A stretch of 64,000 nucleotides of DNA, taken from Coprenecus sp949297365 (GTDB lineage Bacteria > Bacteroidota > Bacteroidia > Bacteroidales > UBA932). Positions 9,417 to 17,805 of the stretch are shown here, piece after piece. The position numbers and the translations under genes were made by a program. Numbering within the stretch: position 1 is the stretch's first letter; each line of letters starts with the position of its first letter. The stretch lies in assembly GCA_963931055.1 (NCBI GenBank), contig OZ006987.1:2441121-2505120 (forward strand), written 5' to 3'. The notes beneath the pieces are model-generated. The model searched no databases and was not told the DNA's origin. It saw only the letters and a list, made by a program, of their open reading frames with translations.

Positions 9417-11297
9417 TCATAGATTTTCTGCTTGGATTTTGTATTTGTCTATGAGTCTGCTGATTTCAGGATCAAGATTGCCTCTGAACCTGAGGCTGCG
9501 CTCCTGGTTGACGGCACTCAGAAAGTATTCTACGGCCTTTTTCTCGTTGCCGTTGCGAGAGTGGACTACGGCGAGCAGATAGTCTCTTTTGCCGGAGACC
9601 GGCAGCTCTTCAAGGATATTCATGGCCGAGGCGTTGTAATCCATGGCCAGAAAGGCCAGGGCACTGTTGATGTCCCGATAGCTGCCCAGCAGTCTGACGG
9701 CCTTACTGTAGTCTCTGTCCCTGATGGCTTGTACCCCGGCACTGTAGACGGTGTCAATCTCGGTAGTGTGTACGGTGTCCTTGACCATGTTTTTCCGATG
9801 AAGGCAGAACTGGAATTCCACTTCCCTGAGAACAGGGTAGAGGTGCTCCTTTATATAGGAGTATTCCGGATGAGTACTCAGGAGGTATTCTCTTCTGTCG
9901 GGAGAGTTTTCTCCGCACAGCTGAATGATGCCGCTGAGGTCATCAATGAGGCAGTCGGCGCGGAGAAGGCCGTAGAGCCGTTCCCAGTTTTCGGGGATAT
10001 ATCTTTCTATCAATGTAAAATCCTCGCCGTTGAGGAATCCGGCGATGGATGCTGCGCGCTTGCGGGCCAGTCTGCTGTTGAGCCCGAAACTGCCTTCAGG
10101 AGAGCATGAAGCGGTGATTATAAGACTGTCGGCCAGATATTCCCCTGAAGATAGCAGGTCGGAGATGATTGACTGGATATATTGCAGTTCGGTATGGTTG
10201 TCCATATAGCCGGTGTCTATATCCGATCTGCCGGCCTTGAAATTAATGGCAGCCCTGGTGTTCAGCTCAACTCTCCGTTCGATGACCTTGGTGACGTATC
10301 TCTGAATGTCCTCGGTCATGGTCGCAAATGATGAGACGTAGAATGTGACCGGCTCGGACGGAGGAATGTCATACAGCCTCTCGCCCTGATAAAATATCCC
10401 GCCGGTCATCAGGATGTCTATCTGTCGCAGTCCTGGTCTGGTTTCCATAGTCTGACGGTAATTGTATGCGAAATCCACGTCGTTTTCTATAATCAATGTG
10501 TCTAGCCGGAAACCGTAGGTTATCAGCGGGTCCTTGACATATTGCCTGTACTTCTGTCCGAGCTGTTTCTTTTTCAGATTATTGCGTTGTATCGCCAGGG
10601 TCTTCATAAAATGTTCTCTGGCTTCTGCCGGGGAGATGCCGTACATGCCTCTGATATTGTCCGGGTCCACGAATGCCGTATCATTTCTAAGGCCGGCAAT
10701 CTGAGGGATGTTCCGCTGTATGAAGATCTCCAGGAGATCTGAGTGAATCAGCAGGGAAGAGTCGGTGATTATGCCGGCCAGAAAGCGGTTGTAGAGTTCA
10801 TAGCCTCTCATCTGACGTTCTTTATATTCTATCCCGGTCAGCAGCAGGGCTTCCAGGGATACTGTGTCGCCGGACATGACGGCTTTGGGAGTCAGGCGAA
10901 CCTGCCACTGCGGATTGAGCATCGTGGACGGAACATTGATGTTGAAGGCCATACGGACTGAGCCGTTGCGTTCAGCGATGTTTTTGAATCTGGCTGTTAT
11001 GACAACCTCGTTGAGCGGCTCGCTGAGATTGGCCGTTCCTGTGGAGTCCATAGTACCTCTCATCAGATAGTATTTTCTACCGTCATTGCCGGTCATGGTC
11101 AGGGTATCTGTATCAGGCTTTGATACGATGTATTTATAGGTGTCGCTCTCTCTCTGCGTTTGTGTGGGCAGGAAAAGTGAGACGCCCGTGTTCTGTTTCC
11201 GCAGTTCCTTGATATTCATCCTGACAACAGCGGAGCAGGAGCCCAGTAATGTAATGCAGGCCAGGCAACAGAGAATATATACGGTCTTCTCTCTCAT
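9417..11297 (-). CDS. outer-membrane lipoprotein with OmpA-like C-terminal region (DUF3868-like)
   Basis: A 626-residue lipoprotein. The signal peptide ends in LLGSC with the lipidated Cys at residue 21. The ATG at 11297 was chosen over an in-frame upstream codon because it opens the signal peptide and lies one base after the stop of the preceding gene. Residues ~410-450 (LIITASCSPEGSFGLNSRLARKRAASI) resemble the peptidoglycan-binding OmpA-like fold. The C-terminal part looks like TPR-type helices (YSKAVRLLGSYRDINSALAFLAMDY). Proteins of this layout next to DUF3575 proteins are typical of Bacteroidetes surface or fimbria-associated loci. No fimbrillin gene is present here, so a direct fimbrial role is only inference. 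Confidence 0.65.
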   Translation of the reverse strand: MREKTVYILCCLACITLLGSCSAVVRMNIKELRKQNTGVSLFLPTQTQRESDTYKYIVSKPDTDTLTMTGNDGRKYYLMRGTMDSTGTANLSEPLNEVVITARFKNIAERNGSVRMAFNINVPSTMLNPQWQVRLTPKAVMSGDTVSLEALLLTGIEYKERQMRGYELYNRFLAGIITDSSLLIHSDLLEIFIQRNIPQIAGLRNDTAFVDPDNIRGMYGISPAEAREHFMKTLAIQRNNLKKKQLGQKYRQYVKDPLITYGFRLDTLIIENDVDFAYNYRQTMETRPGLRQIDILMTGGIFYQGERLYDIPPSEPVTFYVSSFATMTEDIQRYVTKVIERRVELNTRAAINFKAGRSDIDTGYMDNHTELQYIQSIISDLLSSGEYLADSLIITASCSPEGSFGLNSRLARKRAASIAGFLNGEDFTLIERYIPENWERLYGLLRADCLIDDLSGIIQLCGENSPDRREYLLSTHPEYSYIKEHLYPVLREVEFQFCLHRKNMVKDTVHTTEIDTVYSAGVQAIRDRDYSKAVRLLGSYRDINSALAFLAMDYNASAMNILEELPVSGKRDYLLAVVHSRNGNEKKAVEYFLSAVNQERSLRFRGNLDPEISRLIDKYKIQAENL

Positions 11298-11298
11298 C

Positions 11299-11862
11299 TC
11301 AGAAATAATATAAAATGTTGATCTGTATGTCATCCGGAGCGATGAACGCTTTGGTCCCCCAGTCCGTCAGCTTGCCGCATGGAAGAGAACGGTATTCCCG
11401 GAACGTCGTGCCTCCGAACCACAGCCCGATACCGAATTCAATATTAAGATGCTTTGTCAGCATCAGTGAATAGCCGAAGTTAAGGCCCATGCCGAAAGCG
11501 TCTCCTTCCCTGGCTTTTTGAGAAAAAATGCCTCCGGAACTGTACCTGCACCACTGGAGTCTGGCTCCGTAATAGAATCCGGAGTAGACAAAGAACGGCC
11601 AGTACCGGGCACCGGCAGAGATGGCCAGTTTCTTGTTCTGAATCTGACGGGAACGGCCCTGGAAATAAAACGGGTTGTACCTGCCCTCAGCTGTCAGGCT
11701 CCAGTGCTGGTGCAGCGAGACTCCGGCCTCCGCATTGATGGTCAGGAAATTGGCGTAGTCCAGCAAGTTGGTGCCTATGCTCCATTTCTGAGCCCTCAGA
11801 GGTTGGCTGCACAGCAGGAGGACTGTGACTGTAACGGATAGTATTCTGATTGTTGCGTTCAT
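11299..11862 (-). CDS. DUF3575 outer-membrane beta-barrel protein
   Basis: A 187-residue exported protein with signal peptide MNATIRILSVTVTVLLLCSQPLRAQ, so the start at 11862 is preferred over an in-frame codon 21 bp upstream. The mature part alternates aromatic and small residues like a small beta-barrel (WSIGTNLLDYANFLTINAEA at the start, then repeated hydrophobic strands) and ends in Phe. That fits the DUF3575 family of Bacteroidetes outer-membrane proteins. It is the first gene of a two-gene operon with the lipoprotein gene: TGA-G-ATG spacing implies coupled translation. A -7 box lies about 100 bp upstream. The specific function is unknown. Confidence 0.75.
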   Translation of the reverse strand: MNATIRILSVTVTVLLLCSQPLRAQKWSIGTNLLDYANFLTINAEAGVSLHQHWSLTAEGRYNPFYFQGRSRQIQNKKLAISAGARYWPFFVYSGFYYGARLQWCRYSSGGIFSQKAREGDAFGMGLNFGYSLMLTKHLNIEFGIGLWFGGTTFREYRSLPCGKLTDWGTKAFIAPDDIQINILYYF

Positions 11863-11959
11863 ATTGTATCTGTTTAAAAACATCCGGATCCTTCTCTCGC
11901 CGCTCGAGCCGTCCCTTTCTCTCTTTTCCTTATCCCCTCATCGGGTCCGGATGCGAAAG

Positions 11960-11967
11960 CAAATATA
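11960..11967 (-). promoter_or_regulatory. -7 box for the DUF3575 operon
   Basis: Minus-strand TATATTTG. The roughly 90-nt leader to the ATG at 11862 contains the inverted repeat CATCCGGA (11881-11888) / TCCGGATG (11946-11953), so the mRNA leader may fold. Confidence 0.45.
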
Positions 11968-12102
11968 GATGCTTGATACAGAACGGAAAAACCACTTTCG
12001 TATAATTAAAGAATGATTTTACGATTATAAAATCAAGCGTATTTTTATAAAAAGAAATAGACTCCTAAGTGTTTAAGTGCCATTTTGGCAGAGTGGTGCG
12101 GG

Positions 12103-12117
12103 TGGTATGCCTTTTGC
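12103..12117 (+). promoter_or_regulatory. candidate sigma-54 (-24/-12) promoter for htpG
   Basis: TGGTATGCCTTTTGC has GG and GC separated by exactly 10 bp, as in RpoN promoters (TGGCAC-N5-TTGC). The start site would be near 12129, 26 nt before the htpG ATG. No enhancer-binding protein is encoded nearby. Confidence 0.4.
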
Positions 12118-12154
12118 GTTTCAGATGCGAAAAAGAAATTAAAAGTTAAGATAT

Positions 12155-14206
12155 ATGTCACAGCAAAAAGGTAAAATAGGGGTTACAACAGAGAATATTT
12201 TCCCCGTTATCAAAAAATTCCTGTATTCAGATCATGAGATTTTCCTAAGGGAACTGGTCGCCAATGCCGTGGATGCTACCCAGAAGGTGAAGGCCCTTGC
12301 CAGCACAGGAGAACTGAAAGGTGAGCTCGGAGATCTGACAGTGCGCATATCGGTGGATGAGAAAAAGAACACTCTGACTGTCACTGATCGCGGTATCGGT
12401 ATGACAGATGAGGAGATAGACAAGTACATCAATCAGATAGCCTTCTCAGGAGCCGGAGAGTTCATTGAGAAGTACAAGGATGTGGCCGGCAATATCATCG
12501 GCCATTTCGGTCTGGGATTCTATTCGGCTTTCATGGTCTCCAAGAAAGTGGTCATCGAGTCTCTGTCCTGGAAAGAAGGCGCAAAGCCTGTAAGGTGGGA
12601 GTGCGAGGGTAATCCTGAATTCGTGATGAAGGAGGGCAGCCGTGCTGACCGAGGTACGGAGATTACCCTGTATCTGGACGATGACTCCAAGGAGTTTGCC
12701 GGTGCTTCCAAGGTGGAGGAGCTGCTGAAGAAATACTGCCGCTTCATGCCTGTGCCTATCGCATTCGGTAAGGAACAGGAGTGGAAGGACGGCAAGTATG
12801 TCGAGACTGACAAGGACAAGATTATCAACGATACTGACCCGATCTGGAACAAGAAGCCAGCCGATCTGAAGAAGGAGGACTACATGAAGTTCTACCGCGA
12901 GCTTTATCCCATGCTGGAAGAACCGCTGTTCTACATACATCTGAATGTGGACTATCCGTTCAATCTTACCGGTATCCTCTATTTCCCCAAGATCAAGGAC
13001 CGCCTGGAAGTCACCAAGAACAAGATACAGCTCTACTGCAATCAGGTCTTCGTCACCGATTCGGTAGACAATATCGTGCCGGACTTCCTGACTCTGCTGC
13101 ACGGTGTGATAGACTCTCCTGATATTCCTCTGAACGTATCCAGAAGCTATCTCCAGTCGGATGCCAATGTAAAGAAGATATCGACCTATATCACCAAGAA
13201 AGTGGCTGACCGCCTGGAGGATATCTTCAAGAACGACCGCAAGGAGTACGAGGAGAAGTGGGACAATCTCAAACTCTTCATCGAGTACGGTATGCTGACC
13301 GAGGAGAAATTCTGCGAGAGGGCTCTCAAGTTCGCCCTGATGAAGAACACCGACGGTAAGTTCTTTGCCTACGACGATTACCGCAAGGCCATAGAGACCG
13401 CCCAGACCGACAAGGACAAGAAGGTGGTATATCTCTACGCCACCGATCCCGTGGCCCAGTACCAGTATATCGAGACAGCCAAGAATAAGGGCTACGATGT
13501 GCTGCTCTTCGACTGCCAGCTGGATGCACACTTCGTCAATCTGCTGGAGACCAAGATTCCCGACTCTACATTTGCCCGTGTGGATGCGGATTCCATAGAC
13601 AGGCTTATCCGCAAGGAGGATGTCAAGGAACCCGAGATGCCCGAGGCCGAGAAGACCGACCTCTCCGACATGTTTGAGTCTGTCCTGCCTGAAGGCAATC
13701 ACTACTTCGTAAAGCCTGAGAATCTGGGGGAGAACGGTGCTCCTATCCTGATTACCCAGTCCGAGTTCATGCGCCGTTACCGCGATATGTCTGCCCTCGG
13801 CGGAGGAATGAACTTCTACGGTGAGATGCCTGAGTCCTATACCATTGACGTCAATATCCAGCATCCGCTGATCAAACGTATCCTTGAGGCCAAGAACTCA
13901 TCTTTGTCAGAGCAGTGCGCGTCTTTCGACAGCCGCAGGAACGAGCTGCAGGCCGATATCGACAAGCTGGATGCGGCCATGAAGGACAAGAAAGACGAAG
14001 ATATCCCTACTGCTGACAAGGATGCCAAGAAGGAACTGGAGAAGGAACTCGGAGAAGTCCGCGACCAGAGGAAGGAGGCGATGAAGGGCTTTGCCCAGGA
14101 CAATATCCTCCTGCATCAGGTAGTGGACCTGGCCCTGCTGGCGAACAATATGCTGAAAGGCAAGGACCTCTCGGAGTTCATCCGCAGAAGCATAGAGGTT
14201 CTCTAA
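12155..14206 (+). CDS. htpG: HSP90 family chaperone HtpG
   Basis: A 683-residue ATP-dependent cytosolic chaperone. The N-terminal GHKL ATPase domain starts with GVTTENIFPVIKKFLYSDHE and contains ELVANAVDATQK (ATP-lid Asn/Asp region), DRGIGMT and IGHFGLGFYSAFMV. The middle domain has YPFNLTGILYFPKI and SRSYLQSD with the catalytic Arg loop. A shorter C-terminal dimerisation domain ends in DLSEFIRRSIEVL. Homologs usually begin as here (MSQQKGKIGV), and the length suits Bacteroidetes HtpG, which tend to be longer than E. coli's 624. It is monocistronic, with a sigma-54-like promoter upstream, and converges on the amidase gene with a 10-bp gap. Confidence 0.97.
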   Translation: MSQQKGKIGVTTENIFPVIKKFLYSDHEIFLRELVANAVDATQKVKALASTGELKGELGDLTVRISVDEKKNTLTVTDRGIGMTDEEIDKYINQIAFSGAGEFIEKYKDVAGNIIGHFGLGFYSAFMVSKKVVIESLSWKEGAKPVRWECEGNPEFVMKEGSRADRGTEITLYLDDDSKEFAGASKVEELLKKYCRFMPVPIAFGKEQEWKDGKYVETDKDKIINDTDPIWNKKPADLKKEDYMKFYRELYPMLEEPLFYIHLNVDYPFNLTGILYFPKIKDRLEVTKNKIQLYCNQVFVTDSVDNIVPDFLTLLHGVIDSPDIPLNVSRSYLQSDANVKKISTYITKKVADRLEDIFKNDRKEYEEKWDNLKLFIEYGMLTEEKFCERALKFALMKNTDGKFFAYDDYRKAIETAQTDKDKKVVYLYATDPVAQYQYIETAKNKGYDVLLFDCQLDAHFVNLLETKIPDSTFARVDADSIDRLIRKEDVKEPEMPEAEKTDLSDMFESVLPEGNHYFVKPENLGENGAPILITQSEFMRRYRDMSALGGGMNFYGEMPESYTIDVNIQHPLIKRILEAKNSSLSEQCASFDSRRNELQADIDKLDAAMKDKKDEDIPTADKDAKKELEKELGEVRDQRKEAMKGFAQDNILLHQVVDLALLANNMLKGKDLSEFIRRSIEVL

Positions 14207-14216
14207 GAGAGAATAT

Positions 14217-17200
14217 CTAATCCTTGAAAATAAATTTGATAACCTCGCGCATCAGGTCATCTACCTGCTGTTGCGAGGTTAGTGTTTCTATGGGGAAGCC
14301 TATGCTTACGCATCTGTGACGCCCGCCATCGTAGGCCACGGCGGCGGAGGTGTTGACGGTCCTGTATCTCAGGAAAGTGTGTGCTCCTTCGCGTGCCGGA
14401 ACGATGGCATCAGGGGATTCTACGCAGTAGATATCCGGAGATGGTTCGGTCTGGAATCCGAGTGCGGCCGTCGTGTCCCGGTATATTCCGGACGGATTGC
14501 ATACGGACAATACATTCCCTGTAGAGGAAGCATGGCCATTGCTCCATAGGTAGCCGAGGATGTCTTTTACGAAACAGTATGTCCTGAAATCGGGGTCTGT
14601 ATCACGTATGGATGTGTTCATGCTTTTGGAAAGCGTCCCCGATATCTTGCCGGAAATGGCGGAGAGAGACAGAATGGCATCCTGAATACCGGCTGCGAGC
14701 AGAGAGTCATGTCCTGGGGTAAGGGCCAATGAGTCCGCGAGTTGAGTCAGCTCTGATATGGCAGTGTCGATGTTCTTGGAGGAGGTGTGCAGTATGGAAG
14801 TCTCCGGGTAAATCTTTGAGAAGTCGTAATCTGCTGATTTGCCGATATTCGCTCCAGAGACAATAAGTGACCCTCCGTTAAGGCAGTGGTTCTTCAGTAT
14901 GTCCTGCAGAGTATCGTTGGAGAAACATGCTGTATCTTTTCCGAATATGATATCCATCACTGGATAGATACCTGGCTCTGTCAGTCCGGATATGAGCGAG
15001 CCGAGTGATGCGGAGCAGAATCCATAGCCGCTTCTCATCAGGGCAAGTCCGTGAATCAGAGGATAATCAAAGGTATTGCCGGCTAAGCTTTCGGGGCCGT
15101 AGTCCATGTATGAGGCTCCGAATCCAGGGCGGTCATTGTGTATCCACTCCTCGTCCCGCAAATACCCGTACTGTTCGCCTATATAGGATATATCCTCAAT
15201 GTAAGGGATAGCCTGCTCCCCTCCGAAGTTCAGTCCGGGAGCTGATATACGGGTGAATCCGTTTACAACCAGGATGTTGTCTTTCCCGGGAATATATCCC
15301 GCTGACAGTATCTCCGACGGAAATGACACTCCGCCGTCGTTTACAGCCACGACCTTATAACTGTACAGTCTGCCTGCTTCTATCCTGTCAATGTATTCCG
15401 TACCGGTTACTACAGTGCCGTTGTCAAAGCCCGGTACTGAACTGTCTCCATAGGGGTCGAGGATTCTGCGGTACACAACGTAGGATGTCGGGGCTGCTGA
15501 CGGTTCATGCGGATCTGTACGCGGAGTCCACGAAAGCTTGATTCCGGCAGCGGAGTCTGATTGGTCTGTGATGACGGCGCTGAAATCCTGTACCGGCAAT
15601 GGCTGCACTGCGTATTGTTTGCCGGAAATATAGGAGAGATATCGGAGTATACCTTTATATATAGCGCGCGATACGATGAACTTGAACCCAGGGTCCAGTG
15701 CGTACTGCATATCGGATACGTTCTGATGTGAGAGCAGTTCAATGAGCACTGTGGGAACATCGGGAACCCTGGCCTCGACATATGAGCGGTCCCATATAGC
15801 CCTGCGGGTCCAGTCTTTTCTACAATAGGCTCTGATATCGTTCACTATGGATGTCTGAACTATGTCAGCGAGTTCTCTGGCTGTGATTCGGGCTCTTCCA
15901 TTCTTATAGCTGAGTTTGCCTTCGGACTCTTCCATGTAGATGGCAAGAGTGCCTATGATGGAATCATTCATACAGCGACCTGCGTCAGTATGCAGTGCCA
16001 GAGCCATGTCAATAGGGACGTGCAGGCTGTCTTTTAGATAATTCACCCATTCTCCCCTGGACATATAGTCATCCTTGTAGTCGTCTGTGCCGTCATTGAG
16101 GCTGTAGACATCTTCAGGGAAGCCGCTCCACTGCAGCCAGTAGCGTGCAGCCTCCGCATATCTGGGGTAGCCGCTCGGACCGTGCCCGCGCAGCACATTA
16201 CCCATTCCTCCTCCGAAACGTACTGCATCAGTTGTTATCACTCCCTTTTTCTTTTCCTGTGCACTTCGTACTGTTACCCCTTGTCCGCATTCGCCTTCCG
16301 TAAAACGGAATGTTCCGAGATATACCCATGTACCGCCACCTATGCTCTGGTCAATCCTGTATGACTGTTCTCCTCCTGAATGACGTACAGTATATATGGC
16401 AGGGGCGCTTTCCGGCAGACTCTGGTAGGATACGTAAACAGCATAATCTTCCGTCTCGGGAAAGAACGGCAGATAGGAGGCTGTCTGAGTGGATTTGCCG
16501 TCACTGACGGACATGCGGGCTGACCCGGATAGAAAAGGATTGGAGTCAGTCAGAGAGGATGATGAGTCTGCACCAAAACCTGGCTCGGGAGAGTCTGTCC
16601 AGTCGTAGCGGGCGTTTCCGGAATTGTTTATTTCCGTGTAGAACAGACTGCCGTTGTCAACGACAATCTCCAGCGTCTGCGGGTCGCGCTCCCTGGGCAT
16701 AAGGACATTGGCTCCCGCATTCTCGAGCATGGGTGCCAGAAATCCGGTCACATAACTGTGCGTCAGCAGATCTTCAACAGTCGTGAAGAACGGGGCGCGC
16801 TGCCATTCCCATCTGCCGGCCTCATGGGAATAGTAATAGCCGTGGCTGGACCACAGCGCGATGTTGCGGCCTTGAAGTCCTTCAGTTATATCAATGGGAC
16901 TGTCGATCTTTTCAATCCAGGTAGCAGTACTTTTGTTAATGTGTTTGTCCGGTCTCATCCCGGAATAATAACCGGAGATCAGTCTCTCCACGGGCTTTCC
17001 TCCGTATAGAAACTTGATATCAAGTCCAGTGCCGTAATCCGGCAAGGAAGACCTGACGGCGTCTGTCATAAACTGCAGATCAACGGCACGCAGGGGATAG
17101 TCTGATATCGCATCGTTCAGGTGTACTTCTATGCTGCGCTTGTTAATAAGCAGAGTGTCAATGTCTACTGTACGATTTACGGTTGCTTTCCGGGATAGAT

Positions 17201-17321
17201 ATGTGTTGATGGAGTCTATAGCCGGCTTCAGTGTAAGGCAGTCCGGCTGTGCGTCTGCGTTCTGGTAGAGGAGAGCAAATGCCGTGAAGACGGCAGTGAT
17301 GTATCTTGGAAGGATCTTCAT
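14217..17321 (-). CDS. exported N-acetylmuramoyl-L-alanine amidase with inserted golvesin domain and FN3 domain
   Basis: A 1034-residue secreted protein with signal peptide MKILPRYITAVFTAFALLYQNADA. An amidase_3-like fold appears to be split. The first metal-ligand motif is IALWSSHGYYY (H160). The remaining motifs ALHTDAG and VPTVLIELLSHQN come only after an inserted beta-sandwich (about residues 240-385) that matches the golvesin/xanthan-lyase C-terminal-like domain (GTWVYLGTFRF, VTTDAVRFGG-type). A fibronectin type III segment (APTSYVVYRRI...YSYKVVAVNDGG) and a long C-terminal region follow. Such proteins are often annotated 'xanthan lyase' in Bacteroidetes, but the motifs support peptidoglycan cleavage. 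The gene follows vanZ by one base. Confidence 0.75.
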   Translation of the reverse strand: MKILPRYITAVFTAFALLYQNADAQPDCLTLKPAIDSINTYLSRKATVNRTVDIDTLLINKRSIEVHLNDAISDYPLRAVDLQFMTDAVRSSLPDYGTGLDIKFLYGGKPVERLISGYYSGMRPDKHINKSTATWIEKIDSPIDITEGLQGRNIALWSSHGYYYSHEAGRWEWQRAPFFTTVEDLLTHSYVTGFLAPMLENAGANVLMPRERDPQTLEIVVDNGSLFYTEINNSGNARYDWTDSPEPGFGADSSSSLTDSNPFLSGSARMSVSDGKSTQTASYLPFFPETEDYAVYVSYQSLPESAPAIYTVRHSGGEQSYRIDQSIGGGTWVYLGTFRFTEGECGQGVTVRSAQEKKKGVITTDAVRFGGGMGNVLRGHGPSGYPRYAEAARYWLQWSGFPEDVYSLNDGTDDYKDDYMSRGEWVNYLKDSLHVPIDMALALHTDAGRCMNDSIIGTLAIYMEESEGKLSYKNGRARITARELADIVQTSIVNDIRAYCRKDWTRRAIWDRSYVEARVPDVPTVLIELLSHQNVSDMQYALDPGFKFIVSRAIYKGILRYLSYISGKQYAVQPLPVQDFSAVITDQSDSAAGIKLSWTPRTDPHEPSAAPTSYVVYRRILDPYGDSSVPGFDNGTVVTGTEYIDRIEAGRLYSYKVVAVNDGGVSFPSEILSAGYIPGKDNILVVNGFTRISAPGLNFGGEQAIPYIEDISYIGEQYGYLRDEEWIHNDRPGFGASYMDYGPESLAGNTFDYPLIHGLALMRSGYGFCSASLGSLISGLTEPGIYPVMDIIFGKDTACFSNDTLQDILKNHCLNGGSLIVSGANIGKSADYDFSKIYPETSILHTSSKNIDTAISELTQLADSLALTPGHDSLLAAGIQDAILSLSAISGKISGTLSKSMNTSIRDTDPDFRTYCFVKDILGYLWSNGHASSTGNVLSVCNPSGIYRDTTAALGFQTEPSPDIYCVESPDAIVPAREGAHTFLRYRTVNTSAAVAYDGGRHRCVSIGFPIETLTSQQQVDDLMREVIKFIFKD

Positions 17322-17322
17322 T

Positions 17323-17760
17323 TTATGCTGTTTTGTTCCGGGTGACCATCCGGTCCAGGTGTCTTACTGCATGGGGGCCGGCAAGGGATACTATGACGGT
17401 TCCGAGGATGATGGACAGTGAGTCTGCAGCGAAATCGTAGACATCACCCTGCCTGGATTGAAAGAACAGGTCCTGGCATATCTCTGTCAGTCCTGCGAAC
17501 ACAAGGCCGCTGATAAGGGTGAGCACGATGGCGTGTCTGCTGAGGAACTGGTGTCTGACTGTGTATCTGCATGTGAGCCATGTTATGAACGGATAGGGAA
17601 AAAACATGGCAAAGTGCGCGTATCTGTCCAGTCTTATGCCCAGAAAATATTCTCCCAGATCTATGCCCGTGGAGGAGAACTTGTAGAAGCACAGGAACAA
17701 TACCATAGCCAGATATATGACATATAGTATATTTATTAATATCTTTGCGCTTCGTAACAT
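17323..17760 (-). CDS. VanZ family membrane protein
   Basis: A 145-residue inner-membrane protein with four hydrophobic segments. It shows the VanZ-type pattern LDRYAHFAMFFPYPF and GLTEICQDLFFQSRQGDVYDFAADSLSIILG (the conserved E-Q-F-x-R-x-x-x-x-D-x-x-A-N/D element). VanZ homologs are linked to cell-envelope antibiotic tolerance, but the mechanism is not established. The start is the ATG at 17760, since coding potential upstream is only the antisense of the DUF4954 gene. The -7 box of the promoter lies five bases before this ATG, so the transcript would be leaderless or nearly so. It is followed by the amidase gene after 1 bp: an envelope operon. Confidence 0.75.
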   Translation of the reverse strand: MLRSAKILINILYVIYLAMVLFLCFYKFSSTGIDLGEYFLGIRLDRYAHFAMFFPYPFITWLTCRYTVRHQFLSRHAIVLTLISGLVFAGLTEICQDLFFQSRQGDVYDFAADSLSIILGTVIVSLAGPHAVRHLDRMVTRNKTA

Positions 17761-17763
17761 AGG

Positions 17764-17797
17764 GCAAATATACGCAGAAGACGAGAGCAGAGCAAAT
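17764..17797 (-). repeat. repeated promoter-bearing element, copy 1 (vanZ promoter)
   Basis: The same 34-bp sequence, with few changes, recurs at 26113-26146 and 26198-26229. On the minus strand it carries a perfect promoter: TTTG (17793-17796), a 20-bp spacer, TATATTTG (17765-17772). The spacer (CTCTGCTCTCGTCTTCTGCG) is conserved too, which ordinary independent promoters would not show. It drives vanZ and the amidase gene. Confidence 0.65.
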
Positions 17798-17805
17798 AAA
17801 TTGAT

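Noticed and set aside
12084..12098. Alternative sigma-54 site TTGGCAGAGTGGTGC
   Set aside because: The GG and GC are 9 bp apart, not 10; the site at 12103-12117 fits better.
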